From NCBI RefSeq assembly GCF_005049235.1, contig NZ_SUMD01000007.1:1-64000 (forward strand): a stretch of 64,000 bases of DNA. Reading direction: 5' to 3'. Origin of the DNA: Rhodococcus oryzae (GTDB lineage Bacteria; Actinomycetota; Actinomycetes; Mycobacteriales; Mycobacteriaceae). Under the pieces are notes generated by a model. That model saw only the letters and a list, made by a program, of their open reading frames with translations. It had not been told where the DNA came from and searched no databases. Every line of letters starts with the position of its first letter. Within the stretch, counting starts at the first letter, position 1. Positions 31,037 through 39,074 of this stretch are shown one piece after another. The position numbers and the translations under genes were made by a program.

Positions 31037-32059
31037 CTAACGCGTCTTCAGGGGCAGACCGATCGACGGCGGGATCTGCTTGGTCGAAATCCGCTGGCGG
31101 AACACCCAGTAGGTCCAGGCCTGGTAACCGATCACCACCGGCGTCATGAACACGGCCGCCCAGGTCATCACCTTCAGCGTGTACGGGCTCGACGAGGCGT
31201 TGTAGATGGTGAGGTTGTAGGCCTCGTCGATGGTGGACGGCATCAGGTTCGGGTAGAGCGAGCCGAACAGCAGGACCACCGTGGCGATCACGGCGACCGT
31301 GGTGAGCACGAAGGCCCAGCCCTCCCGGGCCGCGGCGGTCAGCGCGACCACCCCGACCAGGGCGGCGGCCGCCACCGCGACGAGGATCCAGGTCCAGCCC
31401 TTGCCGAAGGACAGCTGCGTCCACAGCACGAACGCCCCGGCCACCACGACCGTCGGGATCGACAGTCGCGCAGCGAGTTTCACCGCGTCCTCGCGAACCT
31501 CACCGGAGGTCTTGAGTGCGAGGAACACCGCGCCGTGCAGCGCGAACACGATGGCCGTCGTCGCGCCGCCGAGCAGCGCGTACGGGTTGAGCAGGTCGAA
31601 GAAGCCGGAGACGACCTTCTTGTTCTCGTCGATGGCCACGCCGCGCACGATGTTCGCGAACGCGACGCCCCAGAGAACGGCGGGCACCCACGAACCGATC
31701 ATGATGCCGATGTCGCAGCGCGCCCGCCAGGTCGGATCGTCGATCTTGCCGCGCCACTCGATCGCGCAGATGCGCAGGATCAGCGCGACCAGAATCAACA
31801 GCAGCGGTAGGTAGAACCCCGAGAACAGGGTCGCGTACCAGTCCGGGAAGGCCGCGAACAACGCACCGCCCGCGGTGATCAGCCAGACCTCGTTGCCGTC
31901 CCAGACCGGGCCGATGGTGTTGAGCATGACCCGTCGGCGGGTGTCCGTACGGCCGAGCACCGGGAACAGCATGCCGACACCGAAGTCGAAGCCCTCGAGG
32001 ACGAAGTAGCCGACGAAGAGCACCGCGATGAGGATGAACCAGAATTCCTGAAGTCCCAT
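31037..32059 (-). CDS. cydB: cytochrome bd quinol oxidase subunit II
   Basis: 340 residues with eight to nine membrane helices, starting GLQEFWFILIAVLFVGYFVLEGFDFGVGMLFP, the conserved CydB opening. The block NTIGPVWDGNEVWLITAGGALFAAFPDWYATLFSGFYLPL is also diagnostic. With CydA it forms the high-affinity oxidase that reduces O2 with menaquinol at low oxygen or during nitric-oxide stress. It lies 14 bp after cydA. Confidence 0.97.
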   Translation of the reverse strand: MGLQEFWFILIAVLFVGYFVLEGFDFGVGMLFPVLGRTDTRRRVMLNTIGPVWDGNEVWLITAGGALFAAFPDWYATLFSGFYLPLLLILVALILRICAIEWRGKIDDPTWRARCDIGIMIGSWVPAVLWGVAFANIVRGVAIDENKKVVSGFFDLLNPYALLGGATTAIVFALHGAVFLALKTSGEVREDAVKLAARLSIPTVVVAGAFVLWTQLSFGKGWTWILVAVAAAALVGVVALTAAAREGWAFVLTTVAVIATVVLLFGSLYPNLMPSTIDEAYNLTIYNASSSPYTLKVMTWAAVFMTPVVIGYQAWTYWVFRQRISTKQIPPSIGLPLKTR

Positions 32060-32073
32060 GGTCTTCTCCCGCC

Positions 32074-33567
32074 TCAGTACGCGAACGACAGTTGTTTGGG
32101 CTCGCCCGGTTCTTCGGGCTCTTCTTCGTCACCCGGCGGATGCTTGTCGTGGTCGGACGGGCCGGCGATGGCATAGCGGCGGATCAGCATGAACCACACC
32201 ACGCCGAGCGCGGCATAGAGGAGGGTGAAGACGATCAGCGAGAAGACCACGAGGCCGGTCGGATGGTCCGACACGCCCTGATCCACGGTCAGCCGGATCT
32301 GGTCCACCCCGGTCGGATTCGGGTGCACCACCCATGGCTGGCGGCCCATCTCGGTGAACACCCACCCGGCGCTGTTGCCGAGGAACGGCGTGGGGATGGC
32401 CAGGAGGGACAGCCACCCGAACCACTTCTTGTCCGGGACCCGGCCGCCGCGCGTCATCCACAGCCCGACCACCGCGAGGATGGCCGAGCCTGCCGCCCAG
32501 CCGATCATCGCGCGGAAGGTCCAGTAGGTGACGAACAGGTTGGGCTTGTAGTTGCCCGGTCCGAACTGCTCCTCGTACTGGGCCTGGAGTTCGGTGACGC
32601 CCTGGAGGGTGGAGTTGGGGTCGCCGTTCGCTAGGAACGAGGTGAGCCCGGGGATGCTGATGAGCTGGGTGATGTTCTCGCAGTTGTTCTGCGTTCCGAC
32701 CGTCAGGATGGAGAAGTCGGCGCCGGTCTCGGTGTGGCACAACGATTCCGCGGATGCCATCTTCATCGGCTGCTGTTCGAACATCAGCTTGGCCTGGATG
32801 TCGCCGGTGATCGCGAGGCCGACACCCGAGGCCACCATCACCCACAGGGCGAGGATGGTGACCGGGCGGAACATCGTCCGGGCGGTGTTCTCGTGTTCAC
32901 CCGAGACCGCCGGATCGGTGGCCTCCTTGGCCCTGCGCATGCTGCGCACCATCGACCAACCGCCGATACCGGCTACGAACGTGCCCGCGGTGAGGAGCGC
33001 GCCCGCCACCACGTGGGGGAAGGCCGCCAAGGCCGTGTTGTTGGTGAGCAGTTCCCAGATGCTCGTCAGCTCGGCGCGACCGCGCTCGGCGTTGTACCGC
33101 GCGCCCACCGGGTGCTGCATGAACGAGTTCGCGGCGATGATGAAGAACGCGGAGGCGTTGACACCGATCGCGACCAACCAGATCGTCGCCAGGTGAACGA
33201 GTTTCGGCAACCGTCCCCAGCCGAAGATCCACAGGCCGAGGAAGGTGGATTCGAGGAAGAAGGCGACCAGGCCCTCCAGCGCCAGCGGCGCCCCGAACAC
33301 GTCACCGACGAAGCGTGAGTACTCGCTCCAGTTCATACCGAACTGGAACTCCTGCACGATGCCGGTGGCGACGCCGAGTGCGAAGTTGATGAGGAAGAAC
33401 TTGCCGAAGAACTTGGTGAGCCGATACCAGTGATCCTTCTTGGTGATCACCCACATCGTCTGCATGATCGCGATGAGCGGGGCGAGCCCGATCGTGAGCG
33501 GGACGAGAATGAAGTGGTAGACGGTCGTGATTCCGAATTGCCACCGAGATACGTCCAGTGCGTCCAT
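32074..33567 (-). CDS. cydA: cytochrome bd quinol oxidase subunit I
   Basis: 497 residues from ATG 33567 (MDALDVSRWQFGITTVYHF), preferred over ATG 33579 because GGAG lies 5 nt upstream. Heme b595 ligand His is in TTVYHFILVPLTIG, b558 ligands are in the helix ANSFMQHPVGARYN and the later methionine region. The quinol-binding Q-loop (about 230-330) is of the short type found in actinobacteria. The C-terminus is acidic (DEEEPEEPGEPKQLSFAY). First gene of cydABDC; a dyad lies within its promoter. Confidence 0.96.
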   Translation of the reverse strand: MDALDVSRWQFGITTVYHFILVPLTIGLAPLIAIMQTMWVITKKDHWYRLTKFFGKFFLINFALGVATGIVQEFQFGMNWSEYSRFVGDVFGAPLALEGLVAFFLESTFLGLWIFGWGRLPKLVHLATIWLVAIGVNASAFFIIAANSFMQHPVGARYNAERGRAELTSIWELLTNNTALAAFPHVVAGALLTAGTFVAGIGGWSMVRSMRRAKEATDPAVSGEHENTARTMFRPVTILALWVMVASGVGLAITGDIQAKLMFEQQPMKMASAESLCHTETGADFSILTVGTQNNCENITQLISIPGLTSFLANGDPNSTLQGVTELQAQYEEQFGPGNYKPNLFVTYWTFRAMIGWAAGSAILAVVGLWMTRGGRVPDKKWFGWLSLLAIPTPFLGNSAGWVFTEMGRQPWVVHPNPTGVDQIRLTVDQGVSDHPTGLVVFSLIVFTLLYAALGVVWFMLIRRYAIAGPSDHDKHPPGDEEEPEEPGEPKQLSFAY

Positions 33568-33681
33568 GGCTTCTCCCATGCAGTGCCCGTTGGACAGGCG
33601 TGACCGGGGCCGAGGCGTGGGCTGACGCCTCAGTCCCGCTTCAAAAGGTACGTCCTGCGACCTCTTGCCGCAGGCCTTTAT

Positions 33682-33709
33682 CTACTACCGACAGTAGTAG
33701 CGGAGTCAA
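33682..33709 (-). promoter_or_regulatory. cydA promoter region with CTACTAC-N5-GTAGTAG dyad
   Basis: A perfect 7-bp inverted repeat (33682-33688 and 33694-33700) directly follows, on the minus strand, a TTGACT -35-like hexamer (33704-33709). It thus occupies the spacer and -10 region, about 115 bp upstream of the cydA start. The arms TACTAC/GTAGTA resemble BlaI-family operators; the cognate regulator is not in the window. Confidence 0.6.
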
Positions 33710-33735
33710 GTCGCCCGCGCCGTCCCGGACCGCGC

Positions 33736-34608
33736 TCAGACGGCGTCCGGCAACGCCCCAACGGTCTCCGCCGACAAGTCGACCAGCGCCGACAGCTCCT
33801 CGGCGATCTCCGGCACCGCCGTCACCCGACCGTTCAAGGCCCGCACCCGTGCGGCGAGAGTCACACTCGAGAGCAGCCAGACACCGTCCGCCAGAATGAG
33901 ATCCGCGGGCCGCAGCGGCGCCACCTCGGTGCGGAACCTGTGCTCGCCCGCGATCTCGAAAAGCGCCCGCTGGGTGGTTCCCGGCAGGATCCCCTGCTCG
34001 ATCGGCGGGGTGATCAGCGTGCGGCCGCGAGCGATGACGACCGTGGAGCGGGGGCCCTCGAGCACGAGACCCTCGCTGCTGGTGAAGATCACGTCGTCGG
34101 CGCCAAGCGAGTTCGCATGCCTCAGCGCCGCCATGTTGGTCGCGTAGGACAGCGTCTTCGCGCCCAGCAACTGCCACGGCGCGAGCGCCGCCAGGTCCAC
34201 CGAGAACCCGCGGGGCAGGGTGACCACCGCGATCCCGTCGCGCCGGGCGGCCGCGACGCGATCGTCGATGGGGCCGATCGTGAGATAACCGGTCGGCCCC
34301 CCGCCGATCTCGCGGCCACGGCTGAGCACCAGCCGCATCAACCCCTCGCCGTCGCCGTCCCACTCCGCGAGGGCGGTATTCACGGCCGCGCGCCAGCGGT
34401 CCAGGTCCTGTTCCGGCAGGTCCATCGCCGCCGCGGAGTTGTTCAGCCGTTCGAGATGCAGCTCGATGGTGCACGGGGAACCGCCCCGGACCAGCACGGT
34501 CTCGAACACTCCGTCACCACGCACGGCCGCCAGGTCGTCCGCGTAGAGCAGCGGGACGTCAGGGTCGTGCACCTTGCCGTCGAGGGTCACCAGTACGCGA
34601 GGAACCAT
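33736..34608 (-). CDS. PLP fold-type IV enzyme, aminodeoxychorismate lyase (PabC)-like
   Basis: A 290-residue member of the branched-chain aminotransferase/aminodeoxychorismate lyase family. The PLP Lys is in GAKTLSYATNM, and the cofactor phosphate region is FTSSEGLVLEGPRSTVV with LPGTTQRALFEIA. PabC converts aminodeoxychorismate to 4-aminobenzoate for folate; D-amino-acid transaminase is the main alternative for such sequences. It corresponds to Rv0812. Divergent from ygfZ, a folate-binding protein gene, across 55 bp. A TAGGCT box lies 6 nt before the ATG, so the mRNA is probably leaderless. Confidence 0.82.
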   Translation of the reverse strand: MVPRVLVTLDGKVHDPDVPLLYADDLAAVRGDGVFETVLVRGGSPCTIELHLERLNNSAAAMDLPEQDLDRWRAAVNTALAEWDGDGEGLMRLVLSRGREIGGGPTGYLTIGPIDDRVAAARRDGIAVVTLPRGFSVDLAALAPWQLLGAKTLSYATNMAALRHANSLGADDVIFTSSEGLVLEGPRSTVVIARGRTLITPPIEQGILPGTTQRALFEIAGEHRFRTEVAPLRPADLILADGVWLLSSVTLAARVRALNGRVTAVPEIAEELSALVDLSAETVGALPDAV

Positions 34609-34614
34609 GCCAAC

Positions 34615-34657
34615 AGCCTAGGACGACCGTCCGGCCGCGGCCGGACGCTCCTACTAT
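34615..34657. promoter_or_regulatory. divergent leaderless promoters for the pabC-like gene and ygfZ
   Basis: On the minus strand TAGGCT (34615-34620) is followed by 6 nt and ATG 34608. On the plus strand TACTAT (34652-34657) is followed by 6 nt and GTG 34664. Neither start codon has a Shine-Dalgarno. Confidence 0.6.
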
Positions 34658-34663
34658 GGAGCT

Positions 34664-35791
34664 GTGTCCGAGTCGCCGAGCGTCGCCCCCAGTCCGCTGC
34701 TGTCCTACCCCGGTGCCGTCGCCGGTCCCGACGATTCCCTCGACGCCGGGGTTGCCTGGCACTACGGCGACCCGCTGCGCGAGCAGCGCAGCGCCGAGAA
34801 CGCCGCCGCCATCGTGGACCGCTCGAACCGCTTCGTGCTCTCCATCGGCGGCGCCGAGCGCCTGACCTGGCTGCACACCATCTCCAGCCAGCACATCGCG
34901 CAGCTGCCCGACGGCGGTTCCGCGGAGAACCTGAGCCTCGACCTGCAGGGCCGGGTCGAGGAGCACTTCGTGCTGACCGACCTGGACGGGGTCACCTGGA
35001 TCGACACCGAGCGCAGCCACGGCCCCGGCCTGCTGGCATTCCTCCAGAAGATGGTGTTCTGGGCGAAGGCCGAGCCCGCCGCCGCGCCCGAGATGGCCGT
35101 CCTGAGCCTGCTCGGCCCCGACGTGCGCAGGCCGAAAATCCTTGCCGCTCTCGGCATCGCCTCGCTTCCGCCGGTCTACGGGGCGGTGGCGCTGCCCGGC
35201 GGCGGCTTCCTGCGCTCGATGCCGTGGCCCGGCGAACACGCCTTCGACCTGATCGTGCCCCGCGACCAGCTGGCCCGCTGGTGGGAGACGCTGACCGCCG
35301 CGGGCGCCGCGCCCGCGGGCAGCTGGGCGTTCGAGGCGCTGCGGGTGGCCGCTGTCCGCCCCCGGATCGGCGTGGACACCGACGAGCGCACCATCCCGCA
35401 CGAGGCCCGCTGGATCGGCGGGATCGCCGAGCACGGGGCCGTGCACCTGGACAAGGGGTGCTACCGCGGCCAGGAGACCGTGGCCCGGGTGCACAACCTC
35501 GGCAAGCCGCCCCGGCACCTGGTGCTGCTGCATCTCGACGGGTCCGCGGACACCCGCCCGGAGCCGGGCGACGCGGTCACCGCGGACGGCAGGACCGTCG
35601 GGCACCTCGGCACCGTCGTCGACCACCACGAGCTCGGCCCCATCGCACTGGCCCTGGTCAAGCGGACCGTGCCGGTGGACACCGCGCTGCTCGCCGGCTC
35701 GGTGGCCGCCTCGATCGATGCCGACTCCGTGCCCAGCTACGACGCCGTGCAGGCGGGCCGGGCCGCCGTCGACCGGCTGCGCGGCCGGTGA
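34664..35791 (+). CDS. ygfZ: folate-binding protein YgfZ / GcvT-like
   Basis: 375 residues with the GcvT aminomethyltransferase-like fold (VDRSNRFVLSIGGAERLTWLHTISSQHIAQL) and the YgfZ signature KGCYRGQE (264-271), where the Cys is essential in studied homologues. YgfZ binds tetrahydrofolate and helps maintain certain Fe-S enzymes. It is divergent from the pabC-like folate gene. The GTG start is preceded by a -10 box at 6 nt. Its stop overlaps the next start (GTGA). Confidence 0.93.
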   Translation: MSESPSVAPSPLLSYPGAVAGPDDSLDAGVAWHYGDPLREQRSAENAAAIVDRSNRFVLSIGGAERLTWLHTISSQHIAQLPDGGSAENLSLDLQGRVEEHFVLTDLDGVTWIDTERSHGPGLLAFLQKMVFWAKAEPAAAPEMAVLSLLGPDVRRPKILAALGIASLPPVYGAVALPGGGFLRSMPWPGEHAFDLIVPRDQLARWWETLTAAGAAPAGSWAFEALRVAAVRPRIGVDTDERTIPHEARWIGGIAEHGAVHLDKGCYRGQETVARVHNLGKPPRHLVLLHLDGSADTRPEPGDAVTADGRTVGHLGTVVDHHELGPIALALVKRTVPVDTALLAGSVAASIDADSVPSYDAVQAGRAAVDRLRGR

Positions 35792-36456
35792 GCGGCGCGG
35801 GGCGCGTCGACGCCGTCTGCGTGGTGCACGCCGAGCGCGACAGCGGCACCAAGCGGGTGCCGCGCACCGCGATCGACAAGCGGCCCGTCGACGGGTCGGT
35901 GCGGATCGGCCCCGCGGGCCTGGACGGGGACCACATCTGCGACACCGAGTTCCACGGCGGGACGTTCAAGGCGGTGTACGCGTACCAGCAGGACGAGGCG
36001 CAGCGGTGGGAGTCGGAGCTGGGGCGGCCGCTGCCCGCCGGCTGGTTCGGCGAGAACCTCCGGGTCAGCGGGATCGCCGCGAGCGACGCGGTGATCGGCG
36101 AACGCTGGCGCCTGGGCGACGGCGATCTCGCCGCCGAGCTGGAGGTGACCGGCCCGCGGACCCCGTGCGGCACCTTCGGCGTGTGGGCCGGGGAACCCCG
36201 CTGGGTCAAGCGCTTCGCCGACCGCGCCGACACCGGCGCCTACCTGCGGGTGATGCGCGGCGGCCTGGTGACCGCGGGCGACGCGATCCACCGCGTGCAC
36301 GTGCCCGCTCACGGGGTGACCGTGCGCGACCTGTTCACCGGGCAGAACCAGGAAAGTCTGGTCGCGTTGCTCGAGCAGCAGCCCGACCTGTCGCCTACTG
36401 TCGCAGACAAGGCACGCCGACGGATCACCGGACGGAAGGTGCAGGTGGAGTATTGA
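35788..36456 (+). CDS. MOSC-domain protein (YiiM-like)
   Basis: 222 residues from GTG 35788, which overlaps the ygfZ stop; the frame is open far upstream but those parts shadow other genes. The MOSC domain occupies about 20-165 (IDKRPVDGSVRIGPAGLDGDH, YAYQQDEAQRWESELGR, GWFGENLRVSG, ITGPRTPCGTF-like segment with the conserved Cys in RTPCGTF). The YiiM-type 3-alpha extension is at the end. MOSC proteins handle sulfur or molybdenum cofactor chemistry, e.g. reduction of N-hydroxylated compounds. Its partner enzymes here are unknown. Confidence 0.87.
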   Translation: MSGAGRVDAVCVVHAERDSGTKRVPRTAIDKRPVDGSVRIGPAGLDGDHICDTEFHGGTFKAVYAYQQDEAQRWESELGRPLPAGWFGENLRVSGIAASDAVIGERWRLGDGDLAAELEVTGPRTPCGTFGVWAGEPRWVKRFADRADTGAYLRVMRGGLVTAGDAIHRVHVPAHGVTVRDLFTGQNQESLVALLEQQPDLSPTVADKARRRITGRKVQVEY

Positions 36457-37409
36457 GCGTCGAACTGGTCGAAGTGGATCGCTCCGGTTTCCGCGAGTGC
36501 GTGCACCGCGGTTCGGTGGTCGTGTTGGACCCGGACGGCGAGGTCATCCTGGCCCTCGGCGAGGTACACACCCCTATCTATCCCCGTTCGTCGAACAAGC
36601 TCATGCAGGCCGTGGCCCTGTTGCGCAATGGATTCGCCCCGGCCGACAACCGCGAACTGGCGATCGCCGCCGGCTCCCATGAGGGTGAGCCCGAGCACGT
36701 CGCGGTCGTCCACCGGCTACTCACCCGCAACGGGCTCGCCGAGCACCAACTGCGGTGTCCTCCCGAGTTGCCGTCGAACGAGACCGCCCGCGCCCGCGTC
36801 CTCGCCTCCGGTGCGCTGCCGCGCCGGATCTTCATGAACTGCTCCGGCAAGCACGCGGCCATGCTCGCGGCCTGCGTGGCGCGCGACTGGCCGCTGGAGA
36901 GCTACCTGGAGCCCACACACCCCATCCAGCTGGCGGTGATGGACACCATCGCCGAACTGGCGGGTGAGACGGATTACGAGCTGGGCATCGACAGCTGCGG
37001 CCTGCCGATCGTGCCGCTCTCGCTCTCCGCCCTCGCCCGCGGATTCGCGACGCTGGCCACCGCGGCCGCCGACAGCCAGGAACGGGCGGTGGCCGATGCC
37101 GTCCGCGAGCAACCCTGGCTGGTGTCCGGCACCGGTCACGACGACTTCCTGTTGATGAGCGCCGTACCGGGCCTGCTCTGCAAGGTGGGCGCCGACGGCG
37201 TGCACGCGGGTGCGCTGCCCGACGGCACCTCCTTCGCGCTCAAGATCGACGACGGCGGCGAACGCGCCCGCCTGCCGCTCACGGCCGCGCTGCTGCACCG
37301 ACTCGGGGTCGCCTGGACCGAGGATCTGGCGGAACTCGCCTCGCCACCGGTACTGGGTGGGGGTGTTCGAGTGGGCACAATTCGGGCGATTCCCGGCATT
37401 CTGAGATAA
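36453..37409 (+). CDS. asparaginase-family protein (L-asparaginase II type)
   Basis: 318 residues from TTG 36453 (MSVELVEVDRSGFREC), overlapping the MOSC stop (TTGA). Features of the PF06089 asparaginase family are EVHTPIYPRSSNKLMQAVALL, IAAGSHEGEPEH, FMNCSGKHAAMLAAC, GIDSCGLPIVPLSL and SGTGHDDFLLMS. It hydrolyses L-asparagine to aspartate and ammonia. It is third in a ygfZ-MOSC-asparaginase coupled set, a combination without an obvious shared pathway. Substrate specificity is inferred from the family. Confidence 0.85.
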   Translation: MSVELVEVDRSGFRECVHRGSVVVLDPDGEVILALGEVHTPIYPRSSNKLMQAVALLRNGFAPADNRELAIAAGSHEGEPEHVAVVHRLLTRNGLAEHQLRCPPELPSNETARARVLASGALPRRIFMNCSGKHAAMLAACVARDWPLESYLEPTHPIQLAVMDTIAELAGETDYELGIDSCGLPIVPLSLSALARGFATLATAAADSQERAVADAVREQPWLVSGTGHDDFLLMSAVPGLLCKVGADGVHAGALPDGTSFALKIDDGGERARLPLTAALLHRLGVAWTEDLAELASPPVLGGGVRVGTIRAIPGILR

Positions 37410-37547
37410 ATCAGACACCCAACGCGGCCTGGGGTGGGAGCGCACGCCGAGTTCTCAGGCTAGAGTGTGTGTCAGGAAGAAATACACACTCAAACGGGGC
37501 CGCCAAAAATTCCCAGGCCGCCCCGCGGAAGCGCGAGGGGGTTGGCC

Positions 37548-37754
37548 ATGGGCCGCGGCCGGGCTAAGGCAAAGCAGACCAAGGTTGCACGCGAGCTCAA
37601 GTACAGCTCGCCGTCCACGAACTTCGACAGCCTGCAAAAGGAACTGTCCGGAGGTTCGTCCAGCTCCCACCGGAACGGGGTCCTCGCCGACCAGCGTTCC
37701 GACGACACTGCGTCGCGCTGGGACGACGACGATAACGACGACTGGCGCCGCTGA
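37548..37754 (+). CDS. DUF3073 small protein
   Basis: 68 residues from ATG 37548. The N-terminus is basic (MGRGRAKAKQTKVARELKYS), followed by SPSTNFDSLQKELS, a polar middle and a very acidic end (DDDDNDDWRR). This is the actinobacterial DUF3073 protein (Rv0810c position). The strongly bipolar charge suggests binding to RNA or a basic partner, but its function is unknown. The frame is open to 37467; the shorter start is chosen because it matches the family's usual beginning. Confidence 0.88.
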   Translation: MGRGRAKAKQTKVARELKYSSPSTNFDSLQKELSGGSSSSHRNGVLADQRSDDTASRWDDDDNDDWRR

Positions 37755-37770
37755 CACGGCGAAGTACAGG

Positions 37771-37806
37771 AATGCGGGGAAGCCTACCGGCTCCCCCGCA
37801 TTTCGG
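37771..37806 (+). terminator. terminator of the DUF3073 gene
   Basis: AATGCGGGG (37771-37779) pairs with CCCCGCATT (37794-37802), with AGCC/GGCT inside, followed by TCGG. It lies 16 bp after the stop. Confidence 0.75.
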
Positions 37807-37850
37807 CATGTACGGTCGGCGCGCAATCTCGATCTGCTGAACACATAAAC

Positions 37851-37894
37851 GAACGGACCGTTGACCTCCCGCGAAGGGTGTCAACGGTCCGTTC
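37851..37894 (-). terminator. terminator of purM
   Basis: GAACGGACCGTTGAC (37851-37865) pairs perfectly with GTCAACGGTCCGTTC (37880-37894). It lies 18 bp beyond the purM stop. Confidence 0.85.
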
Positions 37895-37911
37895 GTCTCT
37901 GTCCTGTGGAA

Positions 37912-39042
37912 TCAGAAGCGCGGGTGGTCTCCGACCATGCGAACGAGGTCGGATCCTTCCTGCTTGTCTGATGCCTTGGCGACGGTGCCGAGCGTCCAGC
38001 AGTCGATGTGGCGGGCGGTCAGCACCGCCAGCGCACGGTCGACGTCCTCGGGCGCCACGATGGCGACCATGCCGACGCCCATGTTGAAGGTCTGCTCCAT
38101 CTCGGCCCGCTCCACCCGGCCGCGCTGCGCGATCATCGCGAACACCGGTGCCGGGCTCCAGGTGCCACGGTCGAGCTCGGCGACGAGCCCCTTCGGCATC
38201 ACCCGGGCGAGGTTGTTCGCCAGGCCGCCGCCGGTGACGTGGCAGAAGGTGCGCACGTCGGTCTCGGCGATCAGGGCCAGGCAGTCCTTGGCGTAGATCT
38301 TGGTCGGCTCGAGCAGCTCCTCACCGAGGGTCCGGCCGAACTCCTCGACGTGGCCGCCGAGCGACATGCGGTCGATCTCGAGCAGCACCTTGCGGGCCAG
38401 CGAGTAGCCGTTGGAGTGCAGGCCCGAGGAGCCCATGCCGATCACCACGTCGCCCGGGCGCACCCGCTGCGGGCCGAGCACGGCATCCGCCTCGACGACG
38501 CCGACGCCGGTGGCGGAGAGGTCGTAGTCGCCGTCTGCCATCAGCCCGGGGTGCTCCGCGGTCTCGCCGCCGAGCAGCGCGCAGCCGGCGATGATGCAGC
38601 CGTCGGCGATGCCCTTGACCAGCTCGGCGACCCGCTCCGGCACGACCCGGCCGACGGCGATGTAGTCCTGCAGGAAGAGCGGCTCGGCGCCGCACACCAC
38701 GAGGTCGTCCACGACCATCGCGACCAGGTCGAGGCCGAGGGTGTCGTGCTTGTCCATGGCCTGCGCGACGGCGATCTTGGTGCCGACGCCGTCGGTGGAG
38801 GCCGCGAGCAGCGGCTCCTTGTACCCACCCTTGAGCGCGAACAGCCCGGCGAACCCGCCGAGGCCGCCGATCACCTCGGGGCGGCTCGCCTTCTTGGCCA
38901 GCGGGGCGAACAGCTCGACGGCCCGGTCTCCGGCCTCGATGTCCACCCCCGCCGCCGCGTAGGAGGCGCCGGTGGGGCGGTCGTTGTCGTCGGTCATCGG
39001 ATTCGCTGCTCCAGCCATCTTCTCGGCGGCGCCTTGGGGCAC
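37912..39042 (-). CDS. purM: phosphoribosylformylglycinamidine cyclo-ligase (AIR synthetase)
   Basis: Up to 376 residues. PurM pattern: SYAAAGVDIEAGDRAV, STDGVGTKIAVAQ, LVAMVVDDLVVCGAEPLFLQDYIAVG, GCALLGGETAEHPG, GLHSNGYSLARKV and FNMGVGMVAIV. It converts FGAM to AIR with ATP, the fifth step of purine synthesis. The start may be 39042, or more probably ATG 39018 (MAGAANPM) or 38997 (MTDDND). It lies just after purF on the same strand and is followed by a terminator, so purF-purM is one unit. Confidence 0.95.
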   Translation of the reverse strand: MPQGAAEKMAGAANPMTDDNDRPTGASYAAAGVDIEAGDRAVELFAPLAKKASRPEVIGGLGGFAGLFALKGGYKEPLLAASTDGVGTKIAVAQAMDKHDTLGLDLVAMVVDDLVVCGAEPLFLQDYIAVGRVVPERVAELVKGIADGCIIAGCALLGGETAEHPGLMADGDYDLSATGVGVVEADAVLGPQRVRPGDVVIGMGSSGLHSNGYSLARKVLLEIDRMSLGGHVEEFGRTLGEELLEPTKIYAKDCLALIAETDVRTFCHVTGGGLANNLARVMPKGLVAELDRGTWSPAPVFAMIAQRGRVERAEMEQTFNMGVGMVAIVAPEDVDRALAVLTARHIDCWTLGTVAKASDKQEGSDLVRMVGDHPRF

Positions 39043-39074
39043 CGCGTGGTGATCTACGTGTGGGCGCTGAGCGC

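Noticed and set aside
30737..31810. 357-codon plus-strand frame opposite cydB/cydD
   Set aside because: Antisense to clear cyd genes; His/Arg/Asp-rich composition typical of a complementary-strand frame.
33940..36456. 838-codon plus-strand frame
   Set aside because: Only the part from GTG 35788 is a MOSC protein; the upstream part is antisense to the pabC-like gene and out of frame with ygfZ.
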